The translations under genes were made by a program, and so were the position numbers. The notes below the pieces were generated by a model. That model was not told the DNA's origin. It searched no databases and saw nothing but the letters and a program-made list of their open reading frames with translations. Below are positions 1-8,256 of a DNA stretch of 64,000 nucleotides, one piece after another (the first letter of the stretch is position 1; each line of letters begins with the position of its first letter). Where the stretch lies: contig NZ_WEGI01000012.1 in the NCBI RefSeq assembly GCF_009604425.1, positions 310,001 through 374,000 on the forward strand, read 5' to 3'. Source of the DNA: Nocardia aurantia. Lineage in GTDB: Bacteria > Actinomycetota > Actinomycetes > Mycobacteriales > Mycobacteriaceae.

Positions 1-2547
1 CAACTCGTCCCGGAAGCGCTCCACCACCAGCGTCCGATCGGTCGGCAACTGACCGGTGGCGGCCTGCTGTTCACGCAGCAGCGCAACGAGATTCGAGGTC
101 GCGAAGGCGTCCAGTCCCGCGCCCCGGGTCACCTGCTCGAGCAGGTCCAGGTCACCGCCGGCCGCGCGTGGGGGCACCCGAACTGAACCGGATCGCGGTG
201 CGGCGCCTTTCGCTGCCGCGCCGGGCCGCCGCCGACTCGGCGCATGTGATTCGATCGGTGGCGCGAAGACGCTGGCCTCGATGTTGGTGCGCTCGTGCGG
301 TGTGTCCGAATCGGAAAGTGGCGCAAGGCTTTCGGCGTCATCCCGCCGGCCCGCCGCATCGGCGGGGAAGGGCGCGAGACCCCCGACTTCGCCGTCCGCC
401 TGGTTCGTCACGTCCGGCTGGGGATGCGCCGTCGGGCCCGCGGCCTCGCTGTCGGTCCGCTGGTTCGTTGCGCGCGACTGGAGGTCCGATGCGGGACCTT
501 CGGTTTCGGCGCTCCGGCGGTTCGGTGCGTCCGATCCGCCCACCGGCGTGCTTTTTCCGGCGCCGGTACCGAACGGCCGCTGCGGCGCTTCGGATTCGGC
601 GAACGGCGCGGAGCTTCCGGCCTCGGTGTCGAGCCGCTCGATCAGCGCGTCGACGTCCGCGGCCTTGGCCCGCTCGACCGCCTGCCCGGCGGTTCGCACG
701 AATTCGCCGAGGGCGGCGCCCAATTCGGCGGGGCGGCCCAGGGAATCGCCGTGCCAGAACGGTAATCGTCCCGGTAGCCCGAACGCGGGGGAGACCAGCA
801 CGCGGTCGTGGGTGATCTCCTCGATGCGCCAACTGGTGGCGCCGAGGGCGAACACGTCGCCGACCCGGGATTCGTAGACCATCTCCTCGTCGAGTTCGCC
901 TACGCGAGAAGCCCGTTCGCCGACCATGAACACAGGGAACAGCCCGCGATCGGGGATCGCGCCGCCCGAGGTGACCGCGAGGCGTTGTGCCCCGGGGCGG
1001 CCGGCGAGGGTGCCCGCGTCGCGGTCCCACACCAGTCGCGGCCGCAACTCGGCGAATTCGTCGGACGGATAGCGGCCCGACAGCAGGTCCAGCACCGATT
1101 CGTAGGCCGAACGCGGCAGCGCCGCATAGCTGCCCGTGCCGCGGACGGTCTCGAACCAGGCGTCGACATCGATCGGTTCCAGCGCACAGGCGGCGACGGT
1201 CTGCTGGGCCAGGATGTCCAGGGGGTGCGCGGGCACGTCGAGTCGTTCGATCTGCCCGGCCGTCATCCGCATCGACGCCACCGCGCAGTGCACCACGTCG
1301 GTGCGGTGCTTCGGGAAGATCACCCCGCGCGAGATCTCGCCGACCTGATGTCCGGCCCGGCCGACCCGCTGCAGCCCGCTGGCAACCGACGGCGGCGCCT
1401 CCACCTGTACCACCAGATCGACCGCGCCCATGTCGATCCCGAGTTCCAGGCTACTGGTCGCGACGACACAGCGCAGCCGCCCGGTCTTCAGATCGTCCTC
1501 GATGATCGCGCGCTGTTCCTTGCTGACCGAGCCGTGATGCGCGCGGGCCAGCAGCGGAGCGGCGCCGTGCGACACCTCGGTGGTCGCGCCCAGCTGGGCC
1601 GGCGGCGCGTGGGTCCGGGAGACCGGCTCGGCGGGCTCGCCGGATTCGCCGACTCCCAGCCGCTCGGCGTACGACTCGTTGAGCCGGGCCGTGAGCCGCT
1701 CGGCGAGCCGGCGGGAGTTGGCGAACACGATCGAGGACCGATGGTCGAGCACCAGATCGACGATCGCCGAATCGACATGTGGCCAGATGGAACCCGGCTG
1801 GGTGGAATCGCCCGCGGGATCCGGCTCGGTCATGTCGGGGATCGGCACGCGGACCGAGAGGTCGAAGGTCTTCGGGGCCGGTGGCGCGACGATCGTGATC
1901 GGCGCGGGACCGACCAGGAACCGGCCCACCTCCTCCGGCGGCCGCACGGTGGCCGACAGCCCGATCCGCTGGGCCGGCCGCTCGGTCAGCAGATCCAGCC
2001 GGGCCAGCGACAGAGCCAGGTGCGCACCGCGTTTCGACCCGGCGATGGCGTGCACCTCGTCGACGATCACCGTGCCGACCGTGGCCAGCGTGTCGCGCGC
2101 CGCCGAGGTCAGCATGAGATACAGCGATTCGGGGGTGGTGATGAGGATGTCCGGCGGGTTGCGCTGCAGGGCCCGCCGCGCGGTCGCCGGGGTATCGCCG
2201 GAGCGCACGCCGACGCTGATCTCCGGGGCCGGTACCCCCAGCCGTTTCGCCGTCTGGGTGACCCCGACCAGCGGGGCGCGCAAATTGCGCTCGACGTCCA
2301 CCGCGAGGGCCTTCAACGGTGAGATGTAGAGCACCGAGGTGCCCCGCGCACTCTCCTCCGGCGCGCGGGCCGCCAGCCGGTCGATCGCCCACAGGAATGC
2401 GGACAGGGTCTTGCCGGACCCGGTCGGCGCGATGACCAGGGTGTGTTCACCTGCGGCGATGGCCTGCCACGCGCCCAGCTGAGCGGCCGTCGGCGCGGGG
2501 AAGGCGCCGTCGAACCACTCCTGGGTCGCGCGGGAGAATTGCTGCAC
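1..2547 (-). CDS. lhr: Lhr-type ATP-dependent DNA helicase, 5' part (runs off the window)
   Basis: Large superfamily 2 DNA helicase of the actinobacterial Lhr type, a DNA repair helicase. The GTG at 2547 opens FSRATQEWFDGAF, the usual Lhr N-terminus, and 849 codons are present before the window edge; family members are about 1,500 residues. Walker A reads APTGSGKT (about 2435-2400) and the Walker B box DEVH lies near 2055. After the two RecA domains the sequence returns to the conserved LPTDRTLVVERFRDEL block at the very end. Roughly residues 640-800 are a low-complexity linker rich in A, P, S, E and R that I do not recall in compact Lhr proteins. It stands alone on its strand, divergent from the phosphatase-fold gene. 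Identification is firm; only the C-terminal part is unseen. Confidence 0.93.
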   Translation of the reverse strand, partial: MQQFSRATQEWFDGAFPAPTAAQLGAWQAIAAGEHTLVIAPTGSGKTLSAFLWAIDRLAARAPEESARGTSVLYISPLKALAVDVERNLRAPLVGVTQTAKRLGVPAPEISVGVRSGDTPATARRALQRNPPDILITTPESLYLMLTSAARDTLATVGTVIVDEVHAIAGSKRGAHLALSLARLDLLTERPAQRIGLSATVRPPEEVGRFLVGPAPITIVAPPAPKTFDLSVRVPIPDMTEPDPAGDSTQPGSIWPHVDSAIVDLVLDHRSSIVFANSRRLAERLTARLNESYAERLGVGESGEPAEPVSRTHAPPAQLGATTEVSHGAAPLLARAHHGSVSKEQRAIIEDDLKTGRLRCVVATSSLELGIDMGAVDLVVQVEAPPSVASGLQRVGRAGHQVGEISRGVIFPKHRTDVVHCAVASMRMTAGQIERLDVPAHPLDILAQQTVAACALEPIDVDAWFETVRGTGSYAALPRSAYESVLDLLSGRYPSDEFAELRPRLVWDRDAGTLAGRPGAQRLAVTSGGAIPDRGLFPVFMVGERASRVGELDEEMVYESRVGDVFALGATSWRIEEITHDRVLVSPAFGLPGRLPFWHGDSLGRPAELGAALGEFVRTAGQAVERAKAADVDALIERLDTEAGSSAPFAESEAPQRPFGTGAGKSTPVGGSDAPNRRSAETEGPASDLQSRATNQRTDSEAAGPTAHPQPDVTNQADGEVGGLAPFPADAAGRRDDAESLAPLSDSDTPHERTNIEASVFAPPIESHAPSRRRPGAAAKGAAPRSGSVRVPPRAAGGDLDLLEQVTRGAGLDAFATSNLVALLREQQAATGQLPTDRTLVVERFRDEL

Positions 2548-2648
2548 GACCCCCAGTCTGCACCGGGGTACCGACAGAAATATCCCCGCCCGGATATCGA
2601 GTCGAGCGAAGCCTGAGCAATCCCCGGACGAGCGCCCGGCCCGGGCCG

Positions 2649-2654
2649 TACGCT
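2649..2654 (+). promoter_or_regulatory. -10 box TACGCT, leaderless type
   Basis: TACGCT fits TANNNT and ends 7 nt before the GTG at 2662. No ribosome binding site lies between, so transcription probably begins at or next to the start codon. Confidence 0.5.
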
Positions 2655-2661
2655 TCCCGGC

Positions 2662-3213
2662 GTGGAGAAGGTGCTCCGAGTCGATTTGGTCAGTCACGGA
2701 ATGACCGAGGCGATGCGCACAGCACGATTTCCGGTGGACGAACCGCTGACCGACGCAGGTCGCCGCGCGGCCGCCGCCTGCGGTCGACTGCCCGCCGCCC
2801 GGGTGCTCACCGCACCGGAGCGCCGCGCGATCGAGACCGCGGCGCTGCTGGGCCTGCTCGGCGAGGCGGACGACCGGTTACGCGATCTGGACGCCGGCGC
2901 CTGGCGCGGCGGTCCGCTCCTGGCGGTGCCCCGCGGTGAGCTCTACACCTGGCTCACCGATCCGAAGTTCCGCGGTCACGGCGGTGAGGCGGTCGTCGAC
3001 GTGATCGAACGGACCCGGGACTGGCTCACCGACATCGCTTCGGAGGGGGTGCCCACCATCGCCGTCACCCACCCCGCGGTGATCCGGGCCGCCCTGCTGG
3101 TCAGCCTCGACGCGCCGCCGAAATCGTTCTGGCGCATCGACATTCCGCCGATGTGCGTCACCCGGCTGAACTACCGCCACGACTGGACGCTGCACTTCCG
3201 GGCGACGGTGTGA
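2662..3213 (+). CDS. Histidine phosphatase-fold protein with altered RHG motif
   Basis: A 183-residue protein of the histidine phosphatase (phosphoglycerate mutase-like) superfamily. The fold signature is visible as VDLVSHGMTE at residues 8-17, DAGRRAAAACGRL, LTAPERRAIETAALL, RDLDAGAWRGG and late HPAVIRAALL with the second catalytic histidine. The first motif reads S-H-G instead of R-H-G, so the arginine that normally clamps the phosphate is missing while His12 is kept. Substrate unknown; activity may be weak or changed. The leaderless -10 box supports the GTG start at 2662. It converges on pcd with only 6 bp between the stop codons. Confidence 0.85.
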   Translation: MEKVLRVDLVSHGMTEAMRTARFPVDEPLTDAGRRAAAACGRLPAARVLTAPERRAIETAALLGLLGEADDRLRDLDAGAWRGGPLLAVPRGELYTWLTDPKFRGHGGEAVVDVIERTRDWLTDIASEGVPTIAVTHPAVIRAALLVSLDAPPKSFWRIDIPPMCVTRLNYRHDWTLHFRATV

Positions 3214-3219
3214 GACCGC

Positions 3220-4764
3220 TCAGCCGAACGTGATGCCCTGTGCCAGCGGCAGATCGGGGGAGTAGTTGATCGTGTTGGTGGCCCGGCGCATGTACGCCTT
3301 CCAGGAGTCGGAGCCGGATTCGCGGCCGCCGCCGGTGTGCTTCTCACCGCCGAACGCGCCGCCGATCTCCGCCCCGGAGGTGCCGATGTTCACGTTGGCG
3401 ATCCCGCAGTCGGAGCCGTCGGCGGCGAGGAAGCGCTCCGCCTCGCGCTGGTCGCCGGTGAAGATCGACGACGAGAGTCCTTGCGGCACACCGTTGTGCA
3501 CGGCGATCGCGGTGTCGAGGTCGGTGTAGTCGAGCAGATACAGGATCGGCGCGAAGGTCTCCGCCCGGACGATCGCGGTCTGCGAGGGCATCCGCACGAT
3601 GGCCGGCCGCACATAGTAGGAATCGTCCCCGGCCACCGGCACTCGCTCACCGCCGCAGAGCAGTTCGCCGCCGTCCTGGCGCGCGGCCGCCAGCGCGCGC
3701 TGCATGGCCTCGTACGCCCGGCCGTCGATCAGCGGGCCGACCAGTGTTTCCGGATCGAGCGGATCACCCACCGGCAGTTGCCGATACGCGGCGGTCAGGC
3801 GTTCGGCGAGCCGATTCGCGACGTCCCGGTGCGCGATCAGCCGCCGCAGGGTGGTACAGCGCTGCCCGGCGGTGCCGGCCGCGGCGAAAACCACTGCGCG
3901 GGTGACGAGTTCGAGGTCCGCGGAAGCGGTGACGATCGCGGCGTTGTTGCCGCCGAGCTCCAGCAGGCAGCGGCCGAACCGGGCCGCCACCCGCGGTGCC
4001 ACCGCGCGGCCCATCCGGGTCGATCCGGTGGCGCTGACCAGCGCGATCCGCTCGTCGTCGACCAGCCGTTCACCCACCTCGGTGCCGCCGAGCAGCAGTT
4101 GATGGATCTCCGGATCGGCGCCCTCCTCGGCCGCGGCCCGGCGCAGTAGCGCGTGACAGGCGATCGCGGTCAGCGAGGTGGTCTCCGAGGGCTTCCAGAC
4201 CACGGTGTCGCCGCAGACCAGCGCGATCGCGGTATTCCACGACCACACCGCGACCGGGAAGTTGAACGCCGAGATCACCCCCACCACACCCAGCGGATGC
4301 CAGGTCTCCTGCAGCCGGTGGCCCGGCCGTTCGGACGGCATGGTGACGCCGTACAGCTGACGGGACAGCCCGACCGCGAACTCGCAGACATCGATCATCT
4401 CCTGCACCTCGCCGCGGGCCTCGGCGTCGATCTTGCCCGCCTCCAGCGTCACCAGTTCGGCCAGCTCGCCGAGGTTTTCGCCGAGCAGGCGGCCCAGCCG
4501 GCGCACCACCGCCGCGCGCCGGGGCGCCGGCACGGTCCGCCACGACCGAAAAGCCTTGGCGGCCTTGTCGACTGCGGCATCGACCCGATCGGGAGTGGAC
4601 CCGGTCAGGGTCGCGAGCTCACCACCGGTGATCGGGGTACGGGCCGACAGTGTTCCGCCGGAGGGTAATTCGGCGCCGAGCGCGCGCAGTGCCCGCTCGG
4701 CGCGAGCACGCAGTGCGGTCGTGTCGGGCGCCGCGACGCCGGTGCGGACGGAGACGTTGGTCAT
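3220..4764 (-). CDS. pcd: L-piperidine-6-carboxylate / aminoadipate semialdehyde dehydrogenase (ALDH family)
   Basis: NAD(P)-dependent aldehyde dehydrogenase of 514 residues. The ALDH signature ELGGNN carries the general base Glu269, and the nucleophile is Cys303 in GTAGQRC. NAD-fold motifs ISAFNFPVAVW and WKPSE are present. The start is the ATG at 4764, preceded by AGGAGCT at good spacing; a longer frame begins upstream but lacks such a site. It is divergent from lrpA, and lat lies just beyond lrpA, the lat-lrpA-pcd set known in mycobacteria. This points to oxidation of 2-aminoadipate 6-semialdehyde/piperideine-6-carboxylate, made by Lat from lysine, to 2-aminoadipate. The family is certain; the substrate is inferred from context. 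Confidence 0.9.
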   Translation of the reverse strand: MTNVSVRTGVAAPDTTALRARAERALRALGAELPSGGTLSARTPITGGELATLTGSTPDRVDAAVDKAAKAFRSWRTVPAPRRAAVVRRLGRLLGENLGELAELVTLEAGKIDAEARGEVQEMIDVCEFAVGLSRQLYGVTMPSERPGHRLQETWHPLGVVGVISAFNFPVAVWSWNTAIALVCGDTVVWKPSETTSLTAIACHALLRRAAAEEGADPEIHQLLLGGTEVGERLVDDERIALVSATGSTRMGRAVAPRVAARFGRCLLELGGNNAAIVTASADLELVTRAVVFAAAGTAGQRCTTLRRLIAHRDVANRLAERLTAAYRQLPVGDPLDPETLVGPLIDGRAYEAMQRALAAARQDGGELLCGGERVPVAGDDSYYVRPAIVRMPSQTAIVRAETFAPILYLLDYTDLDTAIAVHNGVPQGLSSSIFTGDQREAERFLAADGSDCGIANVNIGTSGAEIGGAFGGEKHTGGGRESGSDSWKAYMRRATNTINYSPDLPLAQGITFG

Positions 4765-4818
4765 GGCAGCTCCTGGGGTCGGCGGAATATTTCCGGCCAC
4801 GAGTCGGGCCGTCTGAGC

Positions 4819-4824
4819 TAGCCT
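4819..4824 (+). promoter_or_regulatory. -10 box TAGCCT, leaderless type, of lrpA
   Basis: TAGCCT ends 6 nt before the ATG at 4831 and no Shine-Dalgarno sequence is present. Confidence 0.5.
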
Positions 4825-4830
4825 TCGCTG

Positions 4831-5283
4831 ATGGCTGACGTGCCGGGGAAACCCGTTCTGGACGACATCGATCGACTATTGATCCGCGAGCTGATGGCCG
4901 ACGGCCGCGCGACCCTCTCCAATCTCGCGGAAAAGGCCACGTTGTCGGTCTCGGCGGTGCAGTCCCGGGTACGTCGGCTGGAGGCGCGCGGTGTGATCCG
5001 AGGGTATACGGCGAAGGTCGATCCCGAGGCGCTCGGACAGCTCCTGTCGGCATACGTCGCCATCACTCCTCTCGACCCGTCGCAACCGGACGATGCCCCG
5101 GCTCTGCTGCAGCACATCCCCGGCATCGAGGAATGCCACTCGGTGGCCGGTGACGAGAGCTACATGCTGCTGGTGCGGGTGGCCTCGCCCCGGCATCTGG
5201 AACAGCTGCTGCAGGAGATCCGCGCCACCGCGAACGTGCGGACCCGAAGCACGATTATTCTGCAGACATTCTACGACAGATGA
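4831..5283 (+). CDS. lrpA: Lrp/AsnC-family transcriptional regulator of lysine catabolism
   Basis: A 150-residue feast/famine regulator. The N-terminal helix-turn-helix spans about residues 10-60 (LDDIDRLLIRELMADGRATL, then LSVSAVQSRVRRLEARGVIRGY), followed by the ligand-binding RAM domain with GIEECHSVAGDESYMLLVRV and a C-terminal IILQTFYDR. It sits between the divergent pcd and the co-directional lat, the arrangement of M. tuberculosis LrpA (Rv3291c), which binds amino acids and regulates lat. The 66-bp pcd-lrpA gap and 64-bp lrpA-lat gap are the likely operator regions. The leaderless -10 box supports the ATG at 4831. Confidence 0.93.
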   Translation: MADVPGKPVLDDIDRLLIRELMADGRATLSNLAEKATLSVSAVQSRVRRLEARGVIRGYTAKVDPEALGQLLSAYVAITPLDPSQPDDAPALLQHIPGIEECHSVAGDESYMLLVRVASPRHLEQLLQEIRATANVRTRSTIILQTFYDR

Positions 5284-5335
5284 TGCTGGATCGTAATTTA
5301 TCCGGCCATCCGTAGCTTTAGCGTAAAAATTTGCG

Positions 5336-5341
5336 TAGTCT
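5336..5341 (+). promoter_or_regulatory. -10 box TAGTCT of lat in an AT-rich control region
   Basis: TAGTCT ends 6 nt before the GTG at 5348. The preceding 5290-5335 is clearly AT-richer than its surroundings (TAATTTATCC, TAAAAATTTG), as expected for an Lrp-type binding region. Confidence 0.5.
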
Positions 5342-5347
5342 GCGGGT

Positions 5348-6697
5348 GTGACCATCGAACTGGAACGACCCGGGGTGGTTACCGACGAGCAGCCGGTCAC
5401 CCCCGATCGGGTTCACGAGATCCTGTCCGCGAACATCCTCGCCGATGGGTTCGATCTGGTGCTGGATCTGCGCGCTTCGCGCGGCCGCCGCCTGGTCGAC
5501 GCCCGCGACGGCGCCGAGTATCTGGACATGTTCGGTTTCTTCGCGTCGTCCGCGCTGGGGATGAACCACCCCGCACTGGCCGACGACGCGGATTTCCGCG
5601 ACGAGCTGACCGTCGCGGCGCTGAACAAGCCCAGCAACTCCGACATCTACACCGTCGAGATGGCCCGATTCGTAGACACTTTCGCGCGCGTGCTCGGTGA
5701 TCCCCGGTTGCCGCACCTCTTCTTCGTCGACGGCGGCGCGCTCGCGGTCGAGAACGCGCTGAAGGCCGCCTTCGACTGGAAGAGCCGGCACAACGAGATA
5801 CACGGCCGCCCACCGGAACTCGGCACGAAGGTGCTGCACCTGACCGGCGCCTTCCACGGCCGATCGGGCTACACCATGTCGCTGACCAACACCGATCCGG
5901 TCAAGACCGCGCGGTTCCCGAAATTCGTCTGGCCGCGCATCGACACCCCCTTCCTCGGTGAGAACGTCGACATCGAGGCCGCCGAGCGGCACGCGCTCAC
6001 CCAGGCGCGGGTCGCCTTCACCGAGAATCCGCACGACATAGCGTGTTTCATCGCCGAGCCGATCCAGGGCGAGGGCGGCGACCGGCATCTGCGCCCGGAG
6101 TTCCTGCAGGCCATGCAGGAGCTGTGTCACGAGCACGACGCCCTGTTCGTGCTCGACGAGGTACAGACCGGCGTCGCGGCCACCGGCTCGGCCTGGGCCT
6201 ACCGGCAGCTCGGCGTGACCCCGGATCTGGTGGCCTTCGGCAAGAAGACCCAGGTGTGCGGCGTCATGGCGGGCGGGCGCATCGACGAGGTGCCCGACAA
6301 CGTGTTCGCCGTCAGTTCCCGGCTGAACTCCACCTGGGGCGGCAACCTGGCCGACATGGTCCGCGCCCGGCGGATCCTGGAGGTGATCGAGAGCGAGAAG
6401 CTCGCCGAGCGGGCCGCGCGGCTCGGTGAGCACCTGTTGCATCGGCTCACCGGACTGGCCGGCGCGCACGCCATCGTCAGCGAACCGCGGGGCCGCGGAC
6501 TGCTGTGCGCGATCACCCTGCCCTCGGCCACCCAGCGGGACGTGGTGCTGACCGATCTGCGGCAGCGTGAGCGAGTGCTGCTGCTGGGCACCGGCGCACG
6601 CGGTATCCGGTTCCGGCCGCCGCTGACGGTCACCACGGACGAACTGGACGAGGCGGTCGACGCCCTGGATCGGGTGCTGCGCGCGCTCGCGCACTGA
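5348..6697 (+). CDS. lat: L-lysine 6-transaminase
   Basis: PLP-dependent class III aminotransferase of 449 residues that moves the epsilon-amino group of lysine to 2-oxoglutarate, giving 2-aminoadipate 6-semialdehyde and glutamate. The sequence follows mycobacterial Lat closely: TPDRVHEILSANILADGFDL at the N-terminus, GAFHGRSGYTMSLTNT, FIAEPIQGEGGD, the PLP-anchoring aspartate in VLDEVQTGV, and Lys300 in FGKKTQVCG, equivalent to the Schiff-base lysine of M. tuberculosis Lat. It lies 64 bp after lrpA and is paired with pcd for lysine breakdown; in beta-lactam producers the same pair makes aminoadipate. The GTG start is supported by the leaderless promoter. Confidence 0.95.
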   Translation: MTIELERPGVVTDEQPVTPDRVHEILSANILADGFDLVLDLRASRGRRLVDARDGAEYLDMFGFFASSALGMNHPALADDADFRDELTVAALNKPSNSDIYTVEMARFVDTFARVLGDPRLPHLFFVDGGALAVENALKAAFDWKSRHNEIHGRPPELGTKVLHLTGAFHGRSGYTMSLTNTDPVKTARFPKFVWPRIDTPFLGENVDIEAAERHALTQARVAFTENPHDIACFIAEPIQGEGGDRHLRPEFLQAMQELCHEHDALFVLDEVQTGVAATGSAWAYRQLGVTPDLVAFGKKTQVCGVMAGGRIDEVPDNVFAVSSRLNSTWGGNLADMVRARRILEVIESEKLAERAARLGEHLLHRLTGLAGAHAIVSEPRGRGLLCAITLPSATQRDVVLTDLRQRERVLLLGTGARGIRFRPPLTVTTDELDEAVDALDRVLRALAH

Positions 6698-6710
6698 GCG
6701 GCCGCACGGA

Positions 6711-6737
6711 ATCGCCCCGGGGACGTCCCGGGGCGAT
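6711..6737. terminator. Hairpin terminator after lat
   Basis: A perfect 11-bp inverted repeat (ATCGCCCCGGG, loop GACGT, CCCGGGGCGAT) lies 13 bp after the lat stop. There is no U tract, as is usual in actinobacteria. Confidence 0.7.
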
Positions 6738-6774
6738 CAATTCATCCGATGGCACGCTGGGCATCGCCCGGATG

Positions 6775-6805
6775 TTGCTGTCAAAGGTTTTGCGACACCT
6801 ACTAT
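6775..6805 (+). promoter_or_regulatory. Candidate promoter of the beta-propeller lipoprotein gene
   Basis: TTGCTG (6775-6780) and TACTAT (6800-6805) are 19 bp apart, directly after the lat terminator. This is a plausible -35/-10 pair with slightly wide spacing. Confidence 0.4.
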
Positions 6806-6844
6806 TCGCGCCATGTCGACTCGCCGATACGGGCCGGAGAGTGG

Positions 6845-8050
6845 GTGCGCCGCGTGATCGCGCGCCGAACCGGCTCGGTACTCGCCCTCGCGGTTGTCCT
6901 CCTCACCGGCTGCTCGGCCGGCAGCCACGCACCGAACGCGCAGACCGCGCCGGCGTCGGCGCCGGGCACGGCGGTTCCCGCCCCGGCCACCCAGGCCGCG
7001 ATCGCGCTGCTGCCCGGAATGCCGCCGCCGCTGTCGCCGACGGATGTCTACGCCGCCGACCGCGAACTCTCCCCGGCGGTGGCGGGGCATTTGCCGCGGG
7101 TCTACGTGCCGAACAGTGAATCGAACACCGTGACCGTGATCGATCCCGACACCTTCCGGGTGATCGACACCTATCCCTCGCAGGGCCGGGAACCGCAGCA
7201 CGTGGTGCCGTCCTACGATCTGCAGACGCTGTACGTGACCAACGATCTGCCGATCGGTGGCGGCAGTCTGCTGCCCATCGATCCGCGCACCGGCGAGCCG
7301 GCCGGTGAACCACTGCCGGTGCGCGATCCGTACAACATGTACTTCACGCCGGACGGCGCCTTCGCTCTCGTCGTCGCCGAGGCGGATCGGTCGGTGGACC
7401 TCTACGACCCGCACACCTGGGAACAGATGGGCGCGATCGCGGCGCCGGACTGCCCCGGCATCGACCACCTGGACTTCACCGCGGACGGCCGGTTCGCCCT
7501 GGCCAGTTGCGAATTCTCCGGCCGGATGGCGGTGCTCGACCTGATCGGCGCGGACCTGGTGAAGATGATCGACCTGCCCGGTGGCCGCGGCGGCATGCCG
7601 CAGGACGTGAAGCTCGCACCCGACGGATCCACCTTCTACGTCGCGGACATGATGGCCGACGGGGTCTACACCGTCGACGCGCACGCCTTCGAGCCCACCG
7701 GATTCATCGAGACCGGGAAGGGCACGCACGGCCTCTACGTCACCCGCGACTCCGCGGCGATGATCGTCACCAATCGCGGCGAGGGCAGCCTGTCGGTCTG
7801 GGACTTCGCGCAGCAGCGGATCGTGCGCACCTGGTTCATCCCCGACGGCGGCAGTCCGGACATGGGCAATCTGTCCGCCGACGGGCGGGTGTTCTGGGTC
7901 TCCGGCCGGTACAACGGCGAGGTCTACGCGATCGACGTCGTCGACTGGACGCTGCTGGCCCGCATCCCGGTCGGCCGCGGCGCGCACGGCCTGACGGTGT
8001 GGCCGCAACCGGGACGGTATTCGACCGGCCACACCGGGGTCATGCGCTGA
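6845..8050 (+). CDS. YncE-like beta-propeller lipoprotein
   Basis: Predicted exported lipoprotein of 401 residues. From the GTG at 6845 (GGAGAG just upstream) it begins with basic residues, a hydrophobic stretch and the lipobox LLTGC, with the lipidated cysteine at about residue 23, then a Ser/Ala/Pro-rich spacer. The rest is made of repeated blades of the YVTN/YncE type: RVYVPNSESNTVTVIDPDTF, TLYVTND, STFYVADMMADGVYTVDAHAF, VFWVSGRYNGEVYAIDVVDW. Such propellers bind ligands or partners at the cell surface; none can be named here. An upstream in-frame ATG at 6749 is possible but would bury the signal peptide. It is a single gene with its own candidate promoter. Confidence 0.82.
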   Translation: MRRVIARRTGSVLALAVVLLTGCSAGSHAPNAQTAPASAPGTAVPAPATQAAIALLPGMPPPLSPTDVYAADRELSPAVAGHLPRVYVPNSESNTVTVIDPDTFRVIDTYPSQGREPQHVVPSYDLQTLYVTNDLPIGGGSLLPIDPRTGEPAGEPLPVRDPYNMYFTPDGAFALVVAEADRSVDLYDPHTWEQMGAIAAPDCPGIDHLDFTADGRFALASCEFSGRMAVLDLIGADLVKMIDLPGGRGGMPQDVKLAPDGSTFYVADMMADGVYTVDAHAFEPTGFIETGKGTHGLYVTRDSAAMIVTNRGEGSLSVWDFAQQRIVRTWFIPDGGSPDMGNLSADGRVFWVSGRYNGEVYAIDVVDWTLLARIPVGRGAHGLTVWPQPGRYSTGHTGVMR

Positions 8051-8171
8051 GGCGACATTCCGGTCGCCCGCAATGGGATTCGTCACCGATTTCCGGCGCG
8101 ATCGGACGGCGTCCCGGGGTCGCGTTCCCGCCGCGATACGCTGGCGATAATCCGGTTTCACCAGCCGTTTT

Positions 8172-8216
8172 CTACTGGCGAGTAGCCAATAGTGGTACTC
8201 GTGAGTAGCCCCTACT
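8172..8216 (+). promoter_or_regulatory. CTACT/AGTAG operator cluster upstream of accD5
   Basis: Three overlapping palindromes built from CTACT and AGTAG half-sites: CTACT-GGCG-AGTAG (8172-8185), TACTC-GT-GAGTA (8196-8207) and AGTAG-CCC-CTACT (8204-8216). The last ends 4 bp before the -35 box. The same half-sites occur at the same place upstream of accA3. Confidence 0.6.
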
Positions 8217-8220
8217 GGAA

Positions 8221-8249
8221 TTCCGCACATCGGCGACGATGGCTACACT
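8221..8249 (+). promoter_or_regulatory. accD5 promoter, leaderless
   Basis: -35 TTCCGC (8221-8226), 17-bp spacer, -10 TACACT (8244-8249), then 7 nt to the ATG at 8257. This fixes the start at 8257 rather than the ATG at 8239, which would lie upstream of the -10 box. Confidence 0.65.
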
Positions 8250-8256
8250 CCGGGAC

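Noticed and set aside
808-2322. Long open frame on the plus strand opposite lhr
   Set aside because: It lies antisense to the recognisable Lhr helicase motifs; the protein is Arg/Gly-rich with no domain, as expected from high-GC shadow frames.
8239-8256. ATG at 8239 as the accD5 start
   Set aside because: It lies before the TACACT -10 box (8244-8249); the leaderless start at 8257 also matches the MTSV-type N-terminus of mycobacterial AccD5.
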